From Bacteroidota bacterium (GTDB taxonomy: Bacteria > Bacteroidota > Bacteroidia > Cytophagales > Cyclobacteriaceae), in contig JAPUIM010000014.1 in assembly GCA_027297025.1 (NCBI GenBank), positions 1 to 9,283 on the forward strand: DNA of 9,283 bases. The letters run 5' to 3'. Positions 1 to 7,007 of the stretch are shown one piece after another (the stretch's first letter is position 1; the number at the start of each line of letters is the position of its first letter). The notes under the pieces are model-generated. The model was not told where the DNA came from. It was given only the letters and a program-made list of their open reading frames with translations, and did not search any database. The translations under genes were made by a program, and so were the position numbers.

Positions 1-305
1 GTAAGCAAACCATTGTCTGGGGCTACTACATAATGACCGGTTTTTGTTTTTATGGCTACGGATTTGCGGTCAGTTCCCACCCCGGGATCAACCACCGCTA
101 CAAATACCGTTTGATCCGGCCAATAGGGAATCGTTCCTGCCAATACCTGGCTACCTTCCAACACATTATAGGGTGTGATATTATGGGTCAGATCAAAGAT
201 CCTAAGATTTTCATCCACCCCCAAGGCCACTCCTTTCATAGAAGCTACAAACCGATCAGTCATTCCAAAATCGGTCATTAATACCAGGATTCCATTTCTT
301 TTCAC
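1..305 (-). CDS. S-adenosylmethionine hydrolase (DUF62 / SAM hydroxide adenosyltransferase), 5' part only
   Basis: Reading the minus strand from a GTG at 305-303 gives 101 codons that run off the left edge. The protein shows the N-terminal signature of the DUF62 family: MTDFGMTDRFVASMKGVAL near residues 10-28, then DLTHNITPYN, PYWPDQTVFVAVVDPGVGT and VAPDNGLL. Characterised family members hydrolyse SAM to adenosine and L-methionine; the fluorinases and chlorinases are relatives. The conserved Asp of TDFG and the DPGVGT and PDNG blocks are present, and these form the nucleoside site in solved structures. An in-frame stop lies five codons upstream of the GTG. The only in-frame ATG sits at codon 10, inside the first beta strand, so GTG is the best start. 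There is no Shine-Dalgarno sequence. The gene is divergent from the M20 hydrolase, and nothing links it to the purine genes. Family assignment is firm; hydrolase rather than halogenase is an inference, because the distinguishing region is outside the window. Confidence 0.9.
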   Translation of the reverse strand, partial: MKRNGILVLMTDFGMTDRFVASMKGVALGVDENLRIFDLTHNITPYNVLEGSQVLAGTIPYWPDQTVFVAVVDPGVGTDRKSVAIKTKTGHYVVAPDNGLL

Positions 306-381
306 TTGTACTGTTTTTTAGAAATTTTGTGATGTGTATAGCATTCCTAAAGTTATCACTAAATATATTATATTAAACACC

Positions 382-1698
382 ATGAAAATTGTGGTTGCCA
401 TTATGGTGTTCCTTCACTCTTTGACTGGATTTACCCAGACCCAGGAGATGGTAAAGGAAGCAGTGCACCAAATCCTTTCACCAGCCCTTGATCTTTATTA
501 TCATCTGCATGCCCATCCTGAACTGTCGTTAATGGAGGTCAACACCGCCAAAACCCTGAGCTCGGAATTAAGACAAATAGGATTTGAAGTATCCGAGAAG
601 GTAGGCAGTCATGGTATTGTTGGAGTTTACCGCAATGGAAAAGGACCGGTAATTCTCGTTAGAACTGATATGGACGCACTACCAGTAAAAGAACAATCTG
701 GTCTCTCCTATTCCAGCCAGGTGATCACCCAAAACTTTTCCGGAGATCAGAGACCGGCCATGCACGCTTGTGGGCATGATATGCACATGTCGGTATGGAC
801 GGGAACTGCAAAGGTCTTAACTCAGTTGAAAGACCAATGGACTGGTACTTTATTATTCATCGCCCAGCCGGCTGAAGAACATGGTGATGGAGCCATGAAC
901 ATGCTGGAAGCGGGCCTGTTTGAAAATTTTCCACTTCCCGACTATGCCCTGGCCCTTCATGTAAGTGCCAATTTACCCGCAGGCAAAGTGGGGTACACTC
1001 CCGGATATTCCTATTCCAACGTCGACGCCATGGAAATCACCGTCTTTGGCGAAGGAGGTCATGGAGCATATCCTCACATTACCATCGATCCGGTGGTGCT
1101 GTCTGCCAGGATTGTGTTGGCCCTACAAACCTTGCGCAGTCGTGAATTTTCACCACAAGAACCCTTAGTGCTTACCGTGGGAGCCATTAATGGAGGCACC
1201 AAAGGAAATGTGATTCCCGATGAAGTGAATTTGAAACTCACCCTCCGTTATCACAATGAAAGCCTTAGGACTCAAATCATTGAATCCATCAGAAGGATCT
1301 GTAACGGAATAGCAGCATCGGCCGGATTGCCCGAAGATAAATATCCCCGGTTGAAATATTATGAATCAAATCTACCCGGGGTGTACAATGACCCGGACTT
1401 GACCCAATCACTTTCCAGGGTATTTGAACAAGCTTTGGGTCAGGAAAATGTCAAACTGCTGCCCGCTTCTATGGGAGGTGAGGATTTCGGGAGGTTTGGT
1501 GCCACTAAACATGACATACCTATCTGTATTTTTTCACTGGGTGCAGTGGAAGGAGAAAAATACCAGGCCTCCCTGAAAAATGAACGGGAACTCCCATCTT
1601 TGCACTCTTCAAAATTTGCTCCCGATCCCTATCCTACTCTGAAAACCGGGATCACCGCCATGAGCAACGCCGTTTTATATCTGTTGAAGGTGAAATAG
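382..1698 (+). CDS. Exported M20D-family amidohydrolase (amidase/carboxypeptidase type)
   Basis: This 438-residue metallo-amidohydrolase belongs to peptidase family M20D, with hippurate hydrolase, IAA-amino-acid hydrolase and N-acyl-amino-acid amidohydrolases. The motifs appear in order: HAHPELSL (residues 43-50), RTDMDALPV (94-102), HACGHD with metal ligands C130 and H132, PAEEH with E166/E167, ALHVS with H193, the dimerisation-lid motif GGHGAYPH (225-232), GTKGNVIPD (272-280) and MGGEDF (364-369), then H408. The frame is open upstream to 334, but an ATG at 382 is preferred. It starts a clear signal peptide, MKIVVAIMVFLHSLTGFTQ, with a basic residue, a hydrophobic core and likely cleavage near residues 17-20. 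The product is therefore probably periplasmic, where it would release acyl or aryl groups from amino acids. The substrate cannot be read from sequence. The stop codon is one base from the stop of the convergent permease gene. Confidence 0.92.
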   Translation: MKIVVAIMVFLHSLTGFTQTQEMVKEAVHQILSPALDLYYHLHAHPELSLMEVNTAKTLSSELRQIGFEVSEKVGSHGIVGVYRNGKGPVILVRTDMDALPVKEQSGLSYSSQVITQNFSGDQRPAMHACGHDMHMSVWTGTAKVLTQLKDQWTGTLLFIAQPAEEHGDGAMNMLEAGLFENFPLPDYALALHVSANLPAGKVGYTPGYSYSNVDAMEITVFGEGGHGAYPHITIDPVVLSARIVLALQTLRSREFSPQEPLVLTVGAINGGTKGNVIPDEVNLKLTLRYHNESLRTQIIESIRRICNGIAASAGLPEDKYPRLKYYESNLPGVYNDPDLTQSLSRVFEQALGQENVKLLPASMGGEDFGRFGATKHDIPICIFSLGAVEGEKYQASLKNERELPSLHSSKFAPDPYPTLKTGITAMSNAVLYLLKVK

Positions 1699-1699
1699 G

Positions 1700-3013
1700 C
1701 TATTTAATGCGGATCTTTCTATCTGTAATAAAGTAAATAACCAAGCCTGTAATCAGTATCCCGATCCCTATCAGTGATTCAAAAGTCTTATCGATTATTA
1801 CAAAGGTTAATGTCCAAACACTAACCACCAAAAAGATCAGTGGGGTAAATGGATATCCCCAGGCTTTATAGGGACGGGGAAGGTTTGGTTGCCTGATTCT
1901 CAACACAAAAATACCTGCTACTGTCAAGGTGGTGATCAGGATCAAAAGAAACGAGGCGTAAATCAATACCTGATCAAAAGATGAAGTGTAAATAAATATC
2001 AATGCGATCATTAGCTGAAAATAGAAAGAATTGACCGGTATGCCTTTGTTGTTTTTTACCGACAGCCACTTGAGCGCGGCAAAATCCTCACCCATAACCA
2101 TGGTGATCCTGGGACCCAGGAATATATAAGCACTTACAGTGGAAACCAGGAGTACCGCAATGGCAAGGGACATGATCTTGCCACCACTAGCTCCAAACAT
2201 ACTGGTCCCAGATAAAAATCCCACCTCAACCTGACCTGATAAAGCATCCAAAGGAACGGTATAGAGAAAAACGAAATTCAACAAAATATACAACACCATT
2301 ACGATCATTGTTCCCAGCAATAATGATCTGGCAAGAGTCATACGGGGATTTTTTATTTCACCGACGATATAAATAGAGGCGTTCCACCCGGTGTAGGCAT
2401 AGGAAACGTATACCAGGGATACGGCAAAATAGGGGCTGGTCAATAGTTCCCAATCGCCTGATTGAGGTAAAATAGTGATATCTTGAGGGATTTCTACAAA
2501 AAATGCTGCCACTAAAAATACTAATATCAGCGCCACTTTGAGCAGGGTGAAAAAATTTTGGAACAAACTCCCAATATCGATGCTGGAACCATGAATGAGA
2601 CTAAACAGGATGACCGCTATGGCCGCAGTATGATCGGCGGGAAGTCCGGGAAATACAGTTTTTAAATAGGATCCCAATGCCATGGCCGCCAAAGCTGCAG
2701 GCCCGGCGAAACCAACGGTAGCAGATACCCAGCCGGCTAAAAAACCCAGTGAAGGATGGTAGATCTTGGAAAGCAGGTTATACTCGCCTCCCGATCTGGG
2801 CAGCGCCGCTCCTAGCTCACTGTAGGTCAGTGCACCACAAAGGGCTATGATTCCACCCACAATCCATAACATCAACAGGGGAAAAATGGACTTGATTTCC
2901 ACTACTTGAAATCCCAGACTGGTAAAAACACCGGTACCGATCATACTGGCGATCACCAGCGACGAAGCGGTGACCAGGCCAACTTGAACCAATCCGTTGG
3001 TTTTATTTTTCAT
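1700..3013 (-). CDS. APC-superfamily amino-acid permease (LAT-like)
   Basis: This is an inner-membrane secondary transporter of about 437 residues with roughly twelve hydrophobic segments, the normal size for the amino acid-polyamine-organocation family. TM1 carries the helix-breaking substrate motif ASMIGTGVF (about residues 22-30). This is followed by SELGAALPRSGGEY after TM2, LGFLAGW in TM3, YTGWNASIYIVGEIKNPRM around TM6 (about 207-225) and the LAT-type RPYKAWGYPFTP near residue 380. The last two point to the L-type (LAT) branch. The substrate is probably a neutral amino acid, but it cannot be fixed from sequence. The ATG at 3013 was chosen; a GTG two codons upstream (3019) is equally in frame and only seven bases after the preceding stop. 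Neither has a clear ribosome-binding site. The gene lies directly behind the CoA-binding protein gene and is almost certainly co-transcribed with it. Confidence 0.9.
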   Translation of the reverse strand: MKNKTNGLVQVGLVTASSLVIASMIGTGVFTSLGFQVVEIKSIFPLLMLWIVGGIIALCGALTYSELGAALPRSGGEYNLLSKIYHPSLGFLAGWVSATVGFAGPAALAAMALGSYLKTVFPGLPADHTAAIAVILFSLIHGSSIDIGSLFQNFFTLLKVALILVFLVAAFFVEIPQDITILPQSGDWELLTSPYFAVSLVYVSYAYTGWNASIYIVGEIKNPRMTLARSLLLGTMIVMVLYILLNFVFLYTVPLDALSGQVEVGFLSGTSMFGASGGKIMSLAIAVLLVSTVSAYIFLGPRITMVMGEDFAALKWLSVKNNKGIPVNSFYFQLMIALIFIYTSSFDQVLIYASFLLILITTLTVAGIFVLRIRQPNLPRPYKAWGYPFTPLIFLVVSVWTLTFVIIDKTFESLIGIGILITGLVIYFITDRKIRIK

Positions 3014-3026
3014 GTCCACTTGATGA

Positions 3027-3446
3027 TCAAGACATCAGTCTCTGATGCTCGGGATACATGCAGCGGTTAAAAACTACTTTGATCCCTGCCTTTCGGGCCA
3101 GCTCTTCTGCCTCCGGATCATGGATACCCAACTGCAGCCAAATCACTTTGGGGTGCTTTTTGATGGCCTGCTCTACAAATGGCAGCACTTGCTCCGAAGG
3201 TCGAAAGATTTCTACCACGTCAATATCCTCCTCCACTTCTTCTATGGTATTAAAGGCTTTTTTACCCAATATCTCATCGACATTGGGATTCACCGGAATG
3301 ATGTTATATCCTTGTTCCATTAAATACTTGGGAATCGAGTGCGCAGCTTTATAATCATGCCGGGACATGCCAATTACTGCGATATTTTTGAATTCGAATA
3401 TCTCCCGGATCTCCGCATCTGAAAGTGGATCAGTCTCTAAAAACAT
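3027..3446 (-). CDS. Small CoA-binding-domain protein (YccU family)
   Basis: This 139-residue protein consists of a single Rossmann-like CoA-binding domain, related to the N-terminal domain of succinyl-CoA synthetase alpha and to E. coli YccU. The first strand and nucleotide loop read NIAVIGMSRHDYKAAHSIPKYL (about residues 21-42). They are followed by GYNIIPVNP, an acidic helix, DVVEIFRPSEQVLP, VIWLQLGIHDPEAEELARKAG and the family's C-terminal NRCMYPEHQRL with its conserved Cys. No catalytic role has been established for stand-alone members. An in-frame TTG exists two codons upstream (3452), but the ATG at 3446 is preferred. It is the first gene of a minus-strand pair with the permease and is divergent from allC across a 92-bp AT-rich gap. 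A role in purine breakdown is possible only by proximity. Confidence 0.9.
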   Translation of the reverse strand: MFLETDPLSDAEIREIFEFKNIAVIGMSRHDYKAAHSIPKYLMEQGYNIIPVNPNVDEILGKKAFNTIEEVEEDIDVVEIFRPSEQVLPFVEQAIKKHPKVIWLQLGIHDPEAEELARKAGIKVVFNRCMYPEHQRLMS

Positions 3447-3455
3447 GTGCAAAGT

Positions 3456-3511
3456 TTAATTCAATATATTAATCAAACAAATTTTCTAAATCCAATATTA
3501 TTGCCAATATT
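3456..3511. promoter_or_regulatory. AT-rich divergent control region with operator-like repeats (upstream of allC)
   Basis: The 92-bp gap between the CoA-binding gene and allC must hold both promoters. It contains an imperfect dyad TTAAT-N7-ATTAA (3456-3472). It also holds a tandem repeat CCAATATT at 3492-3499 and 3504-3511, about one helical turn apart (12-bp period), with a short palindrome TATTG-C-CAATA (3499-3509) across its join. The stretch 3459-3472 matches 12 of 14 bases of the right part of the allB/puuD palindrome. A TAATTTTA at 3512-3519 resembles the Bacteroidota -7 element, but no TTG lies at the right distance. In AT-rich DNA such patterns can arise by chance, so this is a weak operator call. 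Confidence 0.3.
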
Positions 3512-3538
3512 TAATTTTAGAGGAAAAATTTAACTGGT

Positions 3539-4777
3539 ATGATGCCCATTGATAATAGAGCCGCCCGTGTCCGGGACCAAATTGAAATGCTTGCTTCCGT
3601 CAGTGAGCATCATCAGTACGTTCAACGAACTTTTTGTTCTCTTGCCGCTAAATTGGCCAATGATATGGTGTCGGGATGGATGCATGCAGCTGGCCTAAAA
3701 ACCAGGGTAGATAATATGGCGAACCTTAGAGGTGTTCTTCCCGGGAATAACCCTCAAGGACGAGTGTTTGTAATGGGCTCCCACTTGGATACGGTGATCG
3801 ATGCTGGAAAATACGATGGACCCTTAGGAGTATTGTTGGCCATAGATCAGGCCGCAAGACTTGAAGCGGGATCCCTTCCCTTTGACCTGGAAGTCATAGG
3901 ATTTTCCGATGAAGAGGGAGTACGTTATCATAGCAGTTACTTGGGGAGTAGTGTGGTGGCTGGATGTTTTGACCAAGAACAGTTGAGTTTAAAAGATGCA
4001 AAAGGAGTTTCCATGCAGCAAGCCGTGGAGAAGTTTGGCGGCGATGTAACAAAATTGAGCAAGGACCAAATTCCCAAAGATAAATTCCTGGGCTATTTTG
4101 AGGCACATATCGAGCAAGGCCCGGTATTAGAAGAAAAAAACATCCCGGTAGGAGTTGTCCAAACCATCAATAGTCAGGAACGGGTGGAGATCAAGGTTCA
4201 AGGTGTTCCCGGGCATGCCGGTACCACCCCCATGATGATTCGCAAAGACGCCTTGGCAGGAGCTGCTTTAATGATAGCTGAAGTAGAACAATTAGCTCAA
4301 AAAGACCATGAAAATATGGTGGCTACGGTAGGGAAAGTAGATGTATTTCCCGGTGCCAGCAATGTCATTCCGGGCAATGTTAACTTTACCCTTGATCTTA
4401 GAAGTCCCAACTATGAACGATTATCCACTTTTTCCAAAAAACTTCAACAGATCTTTTCCGGAATCACTCAGAAAAGGGGATTGACCTATTCCTGGAATTT
4501 AATCAAGACCAACAAATCCACCCCTTGTGATGACCAACTCACCCAAATTTTATCCGAAGCCATTTCCCAGGCTGGATATCCGGTGCAGGCTCTGACCAGT
4601 GGTGCCGGCCACGACGCGGTGGCTATTTCTAATTTGGGGCCGGTGGCATTGATGTTTATCCGCTGTAAAAATGGGATCAGCCATCATCCAGATGAATTTG
4701 TCGCCACCGAAGACATAGGCGCTGCCATCAAGGTTTGTGATGTATTTTTTGATAAATTGAGTCAACAAATGCAGTAA
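3539..4777 (+). CDS. allC: Allantoate amidohydrolase
   Basis: The product is a cytoplasmic dinuclear-metal hydrolase of the M20 hydantoinase/carbamoylase family. It would convert allantoate to (S)-ureidoglycine, CO2 and ammonia. The 412 residues match the usual length. Visible motifs are GSHLDTV with ligand H82, GKYDGPLG with D93, FSDEEGVRY with E126, FEAHIEQGPVLE with H190, the dimer-interface GHAGTTPM (225-232), DLRSPN, TSGAGHDA (353-360) and NGISHHPDE with H382. These line up with the metal ligands of E. coli AllC. The family also contains N-carbamoyl-amino-acid and ureidoglycolate hydrolases. The allantoate call rests on the following allE and the nearby allB. Where E. coli AllC reads GSK after the EEG motif, this protein has GSSVVAG. 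Two ATGs stand in tandem (3539 and 3542), and the purine-rich AGAGGA at 3519-3524 is rather far upstream. allE follows after 26 bases, so the two form an operon. Confidence 0.9.
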   Translation: MMPIDNRAARVRDQIEMLASVSEHHQYVQRTFCSLAAKLANDMVSGWMHAAGLKTRVDNMANLRGVLPGNNPQGRVFVMGSHLDTVIDAGKYDGPLGVLLAIDQAARLEAGSLPFDLEVIGFSDEEGVRYHSSYLGSSVVAGCFDQEQLSLKDAKGVSMQQAVEKFGGDVTKLSKDQIPKDKFLGYFEAHIEQGPVLEEKNIPVGVVQTINSQERVEIKVQGVPGHAGTTPMMIRKDALAGAALMIAEVEQLAQKDHENMVATVGKVDVFPGASNVIPGNVNFTLDLRSPNYERLSTFSKKLQQIFSGITQKRGLTYSWNLIKTNKSTPCDDQLTQILSEAISQAGYPVQALTSGAGHDAVAISNLGPVALMFIRCKNGISHHPDEFVATEDIGAAIKVCDVFFDKLSQQMQ

Positions 4778-4803
4778 CGAACCTCCATTTCTAATTTAAC
4801 AAT

Positions 4804-5550
4804 ATGAAAATAACTGCCGAAACCCGAACCGTAGTGAAACCCAATCATGCCATGATCACCCCCGATGGTTATGTGAATAGTGTAGTCCCCGGATGGAGTG
4901 ATTGCCAAATCAATGTGATCATTAATCCGGCCATGGGAGCTCAATTCAGTCAACAATTGATCCATCTGGATGCCGAGGGAAATGGAGAAGCTAAAACCGA
5001 ATTTTCCGAAATATTTCTTTATGTAGTCCATGGGCATTGTGAAATTTCGGTGGAAGGGAAAACTCATGACATGTCGCAGGGTAATTTTCTGTATATACCA
5101 CCGGGAAATGACTACCGGGTCACCAATAATACAAGCCTAACCCAAATCCTCACTTTCCAAAAAGAATATGAGCCATTGGAAGACTATCCCGTACCCCAAA
5201 GCGTATTTGGCAACCGGGCCAAAGTACCCTCCGAGCTCTATATGGAAGATCCCCAGCTGCACATGCAAAATCTCTTACCCGATGAATTGTCCTTTGACAT
5301 GGCGGTAAACATTTTCACCTACGACCCGGGAGGAAACCTTCCTTTTGTGGAAACCCATATCATGGAACACGGCCTGTTGTACTTAGCCGGCCAGGGAATA
5401 TATATGCTGGACGATAATTGGTACCCTATTCAAAAAGGTGATAGCCTCTGGATGGCTCCCTACTGTCCCCAATGGTTTGTAGCTATGGGTAAAGAACCGG
5501 CAGTGTATATCTATTACAAGAATGTGAATCGATATGCCATTAAACAGTGA
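4804..5550 (+). CDS. allE: (S)-ureidoglycine aminohydrolase
   Basis: This 248-residue bicupin enzyme releases ammonia from (S)-ureidoglycine, the unstable AllC product, to give (S)-ureidoglycolate. The N-terminal cupin covers about residues 30-118 (FSEIFLYVVHGHCEISVEGK, then GNFLYIPPGNDYRV) and has lost most metal ligands. The catalytic C-terminal cupin covers about 165-245. It keeps the Mn-binding set E183, H185 and H189 in FVETHIMEHG, and Q223 in CPQW. Substrate-contact candidates Y200, Y235 and K239 are also present. From memory, the Arabidopsis enzyme uses E235, H237, H241, Q275, Y252, Y287 and K291, which is a constant offset of 52, so function is well supported. The start ATG has no Shine-Dalgarno sequence, as is usual in this phylum. 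Co-transcription with allC makes sense because ureidoglycine decays on its own. The stop codon is one base from the stop of convergent allB. Confidence 0.95.
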   Translation: MKITAETRTVVKPNHAMITPDGYVNSVVPGWSDCQINVIINPAMGAQFSQQLIHLDAEGNGEAKTEFSEIFLYVVHGHCEISVEGKTHDMSQGNFLYIPPGNDYRVTNNTSLTQILTFQKEYEPLEDYPVPQSVFGNRAKVPSELYMEDPQLHMQNLLPDELSFDMAVNIFTYDPGGNLPFVETHIMEHGLLYLAGQGIYMLDDNWYPIQKGDSLWMAPYCPQWFVAMGKEPAVYIYYKNVNRYAIKQ

Positions 5551-5551
5551 T

Positions 5552-6904
5552 CTACTGGTCTCTCAACAAAATTCTACCCTGACCCAAATCCACAAATTTA
5601 CCCCCTTTATATACCAATTTTCCGCCCACGTAGGTACGTTCCACCTTACCCATTAGTCGCTCACCCAAATAAGGGGTGATCTTGTGACGATGCTGTATCA
5701 TGGATTCGGTAACCTCAAAGGATCGCTCCGGGTCCCAAACCATCAGATCAGCTTGGTATCCTTTTTTTATCTTTCCCAATTGGTGGTCCAGGTTCAAAAA
5801 CTTCGCCACCCGGGCGCTCATTAAAGCCCCCACCTCTTCAATGGTAAAATCGTTGGCCCGGGCCTTGGTCCAAAACACCGGTAGTGAAAATTGCAATCCG
5901 GCGATGCCCCCCCAGGCTTTGGCCAGATCCCCGCTTTCTGCTTGTTTTAGATCTGGGGTGGAAGGCGAATGGTCTGTTACCACAAAATCGATGATCCCAT
6001 TTTTTAAGGCTTTCCATAAAAGTTCGTTATTCACTCGTTCCCGGATGGGAGGTGCACATTTGTAAATCGTACTGGCATCGGGAATATCCTCAGCATTGAA
6101 ATAAAGATAATGGGGACAGGTTTCAGTAGTCAGAGGGAATCCCTGTGTTTTGACCTCCGTGATCAAAGGAAGTAAATTGGCCGATGAAAGGTGAACGATA
6201 TGGGTTTTACAATCAAACTCCCGGCACAAGGAAATTAACATTTGAATGGCATCGTCCTCCCATTTCCTGGGTCGTGACATCAAGTAGGCTTTGTAACTGG
6301 TGGGATCTTTATTGAATAGGGCGATACCCTCATGATCCGAGAAAATTTCGGCATGGGCCAATAACGGCAATTTGTTTTTGGCAATTACCGGAAGCGCCTG
6401 TCTAAGATGTTTCTCCCCTACAAAACCAAATTCATCGATCCCCGAATCAATCAGGAAAGCTTTGAATCCCAACACTCCCGCTTCAATCAACGGTTGGAGA
6501 TCGTGGCAATTATCCGGTACCACCCCTCCCCAGAATCCACAATTTACCTGCAATTTCCCCTTACTGCTGTTCAATTTGTCCTCAAATGCCTGAGCTGTGG
6601 TAGTGACTGGAATGGAATTGAGTGGCATATCTACCAATGTAGTGATCCCTCCAGCCGCAGCTGACCGGGTGGCAGTATCAAAACCCTCCCACTCGGTCCT
6701 CCCTGGTTCATTGATATGGACGTGACTGTCAATCAAACCTGGCATCAGTACCAGATTTCCCAAATCTTCTATGGGATAATCAAATTGCTCAACTTTTTCA
6801 GGTATTATATCCTCTATTTTATTCCCTACGATTGTGATGGTAGCTGGTAACAAACCATCTTCAGTCAATACCCTTTGGCTGTACAATCCTAATCTTTCAG
6901 ACAT
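5552..6904 (-). CDS. allB: Allantoinase
   Basis: The product is a cytoplasmic cyclic amidohydrolase that opens the hydantoin ring of allantoin to give allantoate. Numbered from the ATG at 6904 (450 residues), the dinuclear zinc site is complete: H61 and H63 in DSHVHINEPGRTEWEG, the carboxylated lysine K148 in GFKAF, H184 in LAHAE, H238 in IVHLSS and D311 in VTDHSP. The following AKAWGGIAGLQ and the earlier PLNS match allantoinases rather than dihydroorotases or dihydropyrimidinases. The frame is open to an ATG at 6961, which would add 19 residues. The start at 6904 is preferred because MSERLGLYSQRVL aligns with the E. coli AllB N-terminus, and because it leaves a 103-bp gap for the divergent promoters and a palindrome. 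The gene converges on allE and diverges from the puuD unit, so it needs its own promoter. Confidence 0.95.
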   Translation of the reverse strand: MSERLGLYSQRVLTEDGLLPATITIVGNKIEDIIPEKVEQFDYPIEDLGNLVLMPGLIDSHVHINEPGRTEWEGFDTATRSAAAGGITTLVDMPLNSIPVTTTAQAFEDKLNSSKGKLQVNCGFWGGVVPDNCHDLQPLIEAGVLGFKAFLIDSGIDEFGFVGEKHLRQALPVIAKNKLPLLAHAEIFSDHEGIALFNKDPTSYKAYLMSRPRKWEDDAIQMLISLCREFDCKTHIVHLSSANLLPLITEVKTQGFPLTTETCPHYLYFNAEDIPDASTIYKCAPPIRERVNNELLWKALKNGIIDFVVTDHSPSTPDLKQAESGDLAKAWGGIAGLQFSLPVFWTKARANDFTIEEVGALMSARVAKFLNLDHQLGKIKKGYQADLMVWDPERSFEVTESMIQHRHKITPYLGERLMGKVERTYVGGKLVYKGGKFVDLGQGRILLRDQ

Positions 6905-6933
6905 GGTTTTATGAGATCCAGAGATTGAATTTA

Positions 6934-6954
6934 TCAATTTATTCAATAAATTGA
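6934..6954. promoter_or_regulatory. Perfect palindrome, probable operator between allB and puuD
   Basis: The arm TCAATTTATT (6934-6943) is followed by a single C (6944) and its exact reverse complement AATAAATTGA (6945-6954). A second inverted pair overlaps it: ATTGAAT at 6924-6930 and ATTCAAT at 6941-6947. The palindrome is centred about 40 bp before the allB start and 64 bp before the puuD start. It covers the TTG of the candidate puuD -33 element. A one-base loop and no T-run make a terminator unlikely, so a dimeric repressor site is the better reading. The regulator is not encoded in the window. If allB began at 6961 instead, this stretch would be coding. Confidence 0.5.
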
Positions 6955-6983
6955 CCATCATACAGTCAACGAATTTAGGTTTA
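6951..6983 (+). promoter_or_regulatory. Candidate Bacteroidota-type promoter for puuD-xdhC-PhyH
   Basis: A TTG at 6951-6953 (-33 type) is separated by 22 bases from TAGGTTTA at 6976-6983. This differs at one position from the Bacteroidota -7 consensus TAnnTTTG. The spacing is within the 17-23 range I recall for Flavobacterium. Transcription would begin near 6988-6992, giving a leader of under 25 bases before the puuD ATG at 7008. No Shine-Dalgarno sequence is visible in that leader. The -33 element lies inside the right arm of the adjacent palindrome, which fits repression by occlusion. Confidence 0.4.
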
Positions 6984-7007
6984 CCACCCTTTTAAACTGA
7001 TTCGCTT

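Noticed and set aside
33..281. 82-codon plus-strand open frame at the left edge
   Set aside because: It lies opposite the SAM hydrolase gene, whose minus-strand product has clear family motifs; the plus frame encodes nothing recognisable.
306..381. Possible divergent promoters between the SAM hydrolase and M20D genes
   Set aside because: The gap is AT-rich and has TAnnTTTG-like strings on both strands (for example around 349-356), but none is paired with a TTG at proper spacing.
3045..3354. Two plus-strand open frames of 92 and 98 codons
   Set aside because: Both are antisense to the CoA-binding protein gene, which has full domain conservation.
3444..3485. TTTG...TAaacTTTG pair on the minus strand before the CoA-binding gene
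   Set aside because: The -7-like element has one extra base and ends three bases before the ATG, so it would require a leaderless transcript; too weak to annotate.
5700..6664. Several plus-strand open frames across the allantoinase gene
   Set aside because: All are antisense shadows of allB, in which every metal ligand is conserved on the minus strand.
5552..6904. Alternative reading of allB as dihydroorotase or dihydropyrimidinase
   Set aside because: The EPGRTEWEG, VTDHSP and AKAWGGIAGLQ blocks and the neighbouring allC/allE fit allantoinase.
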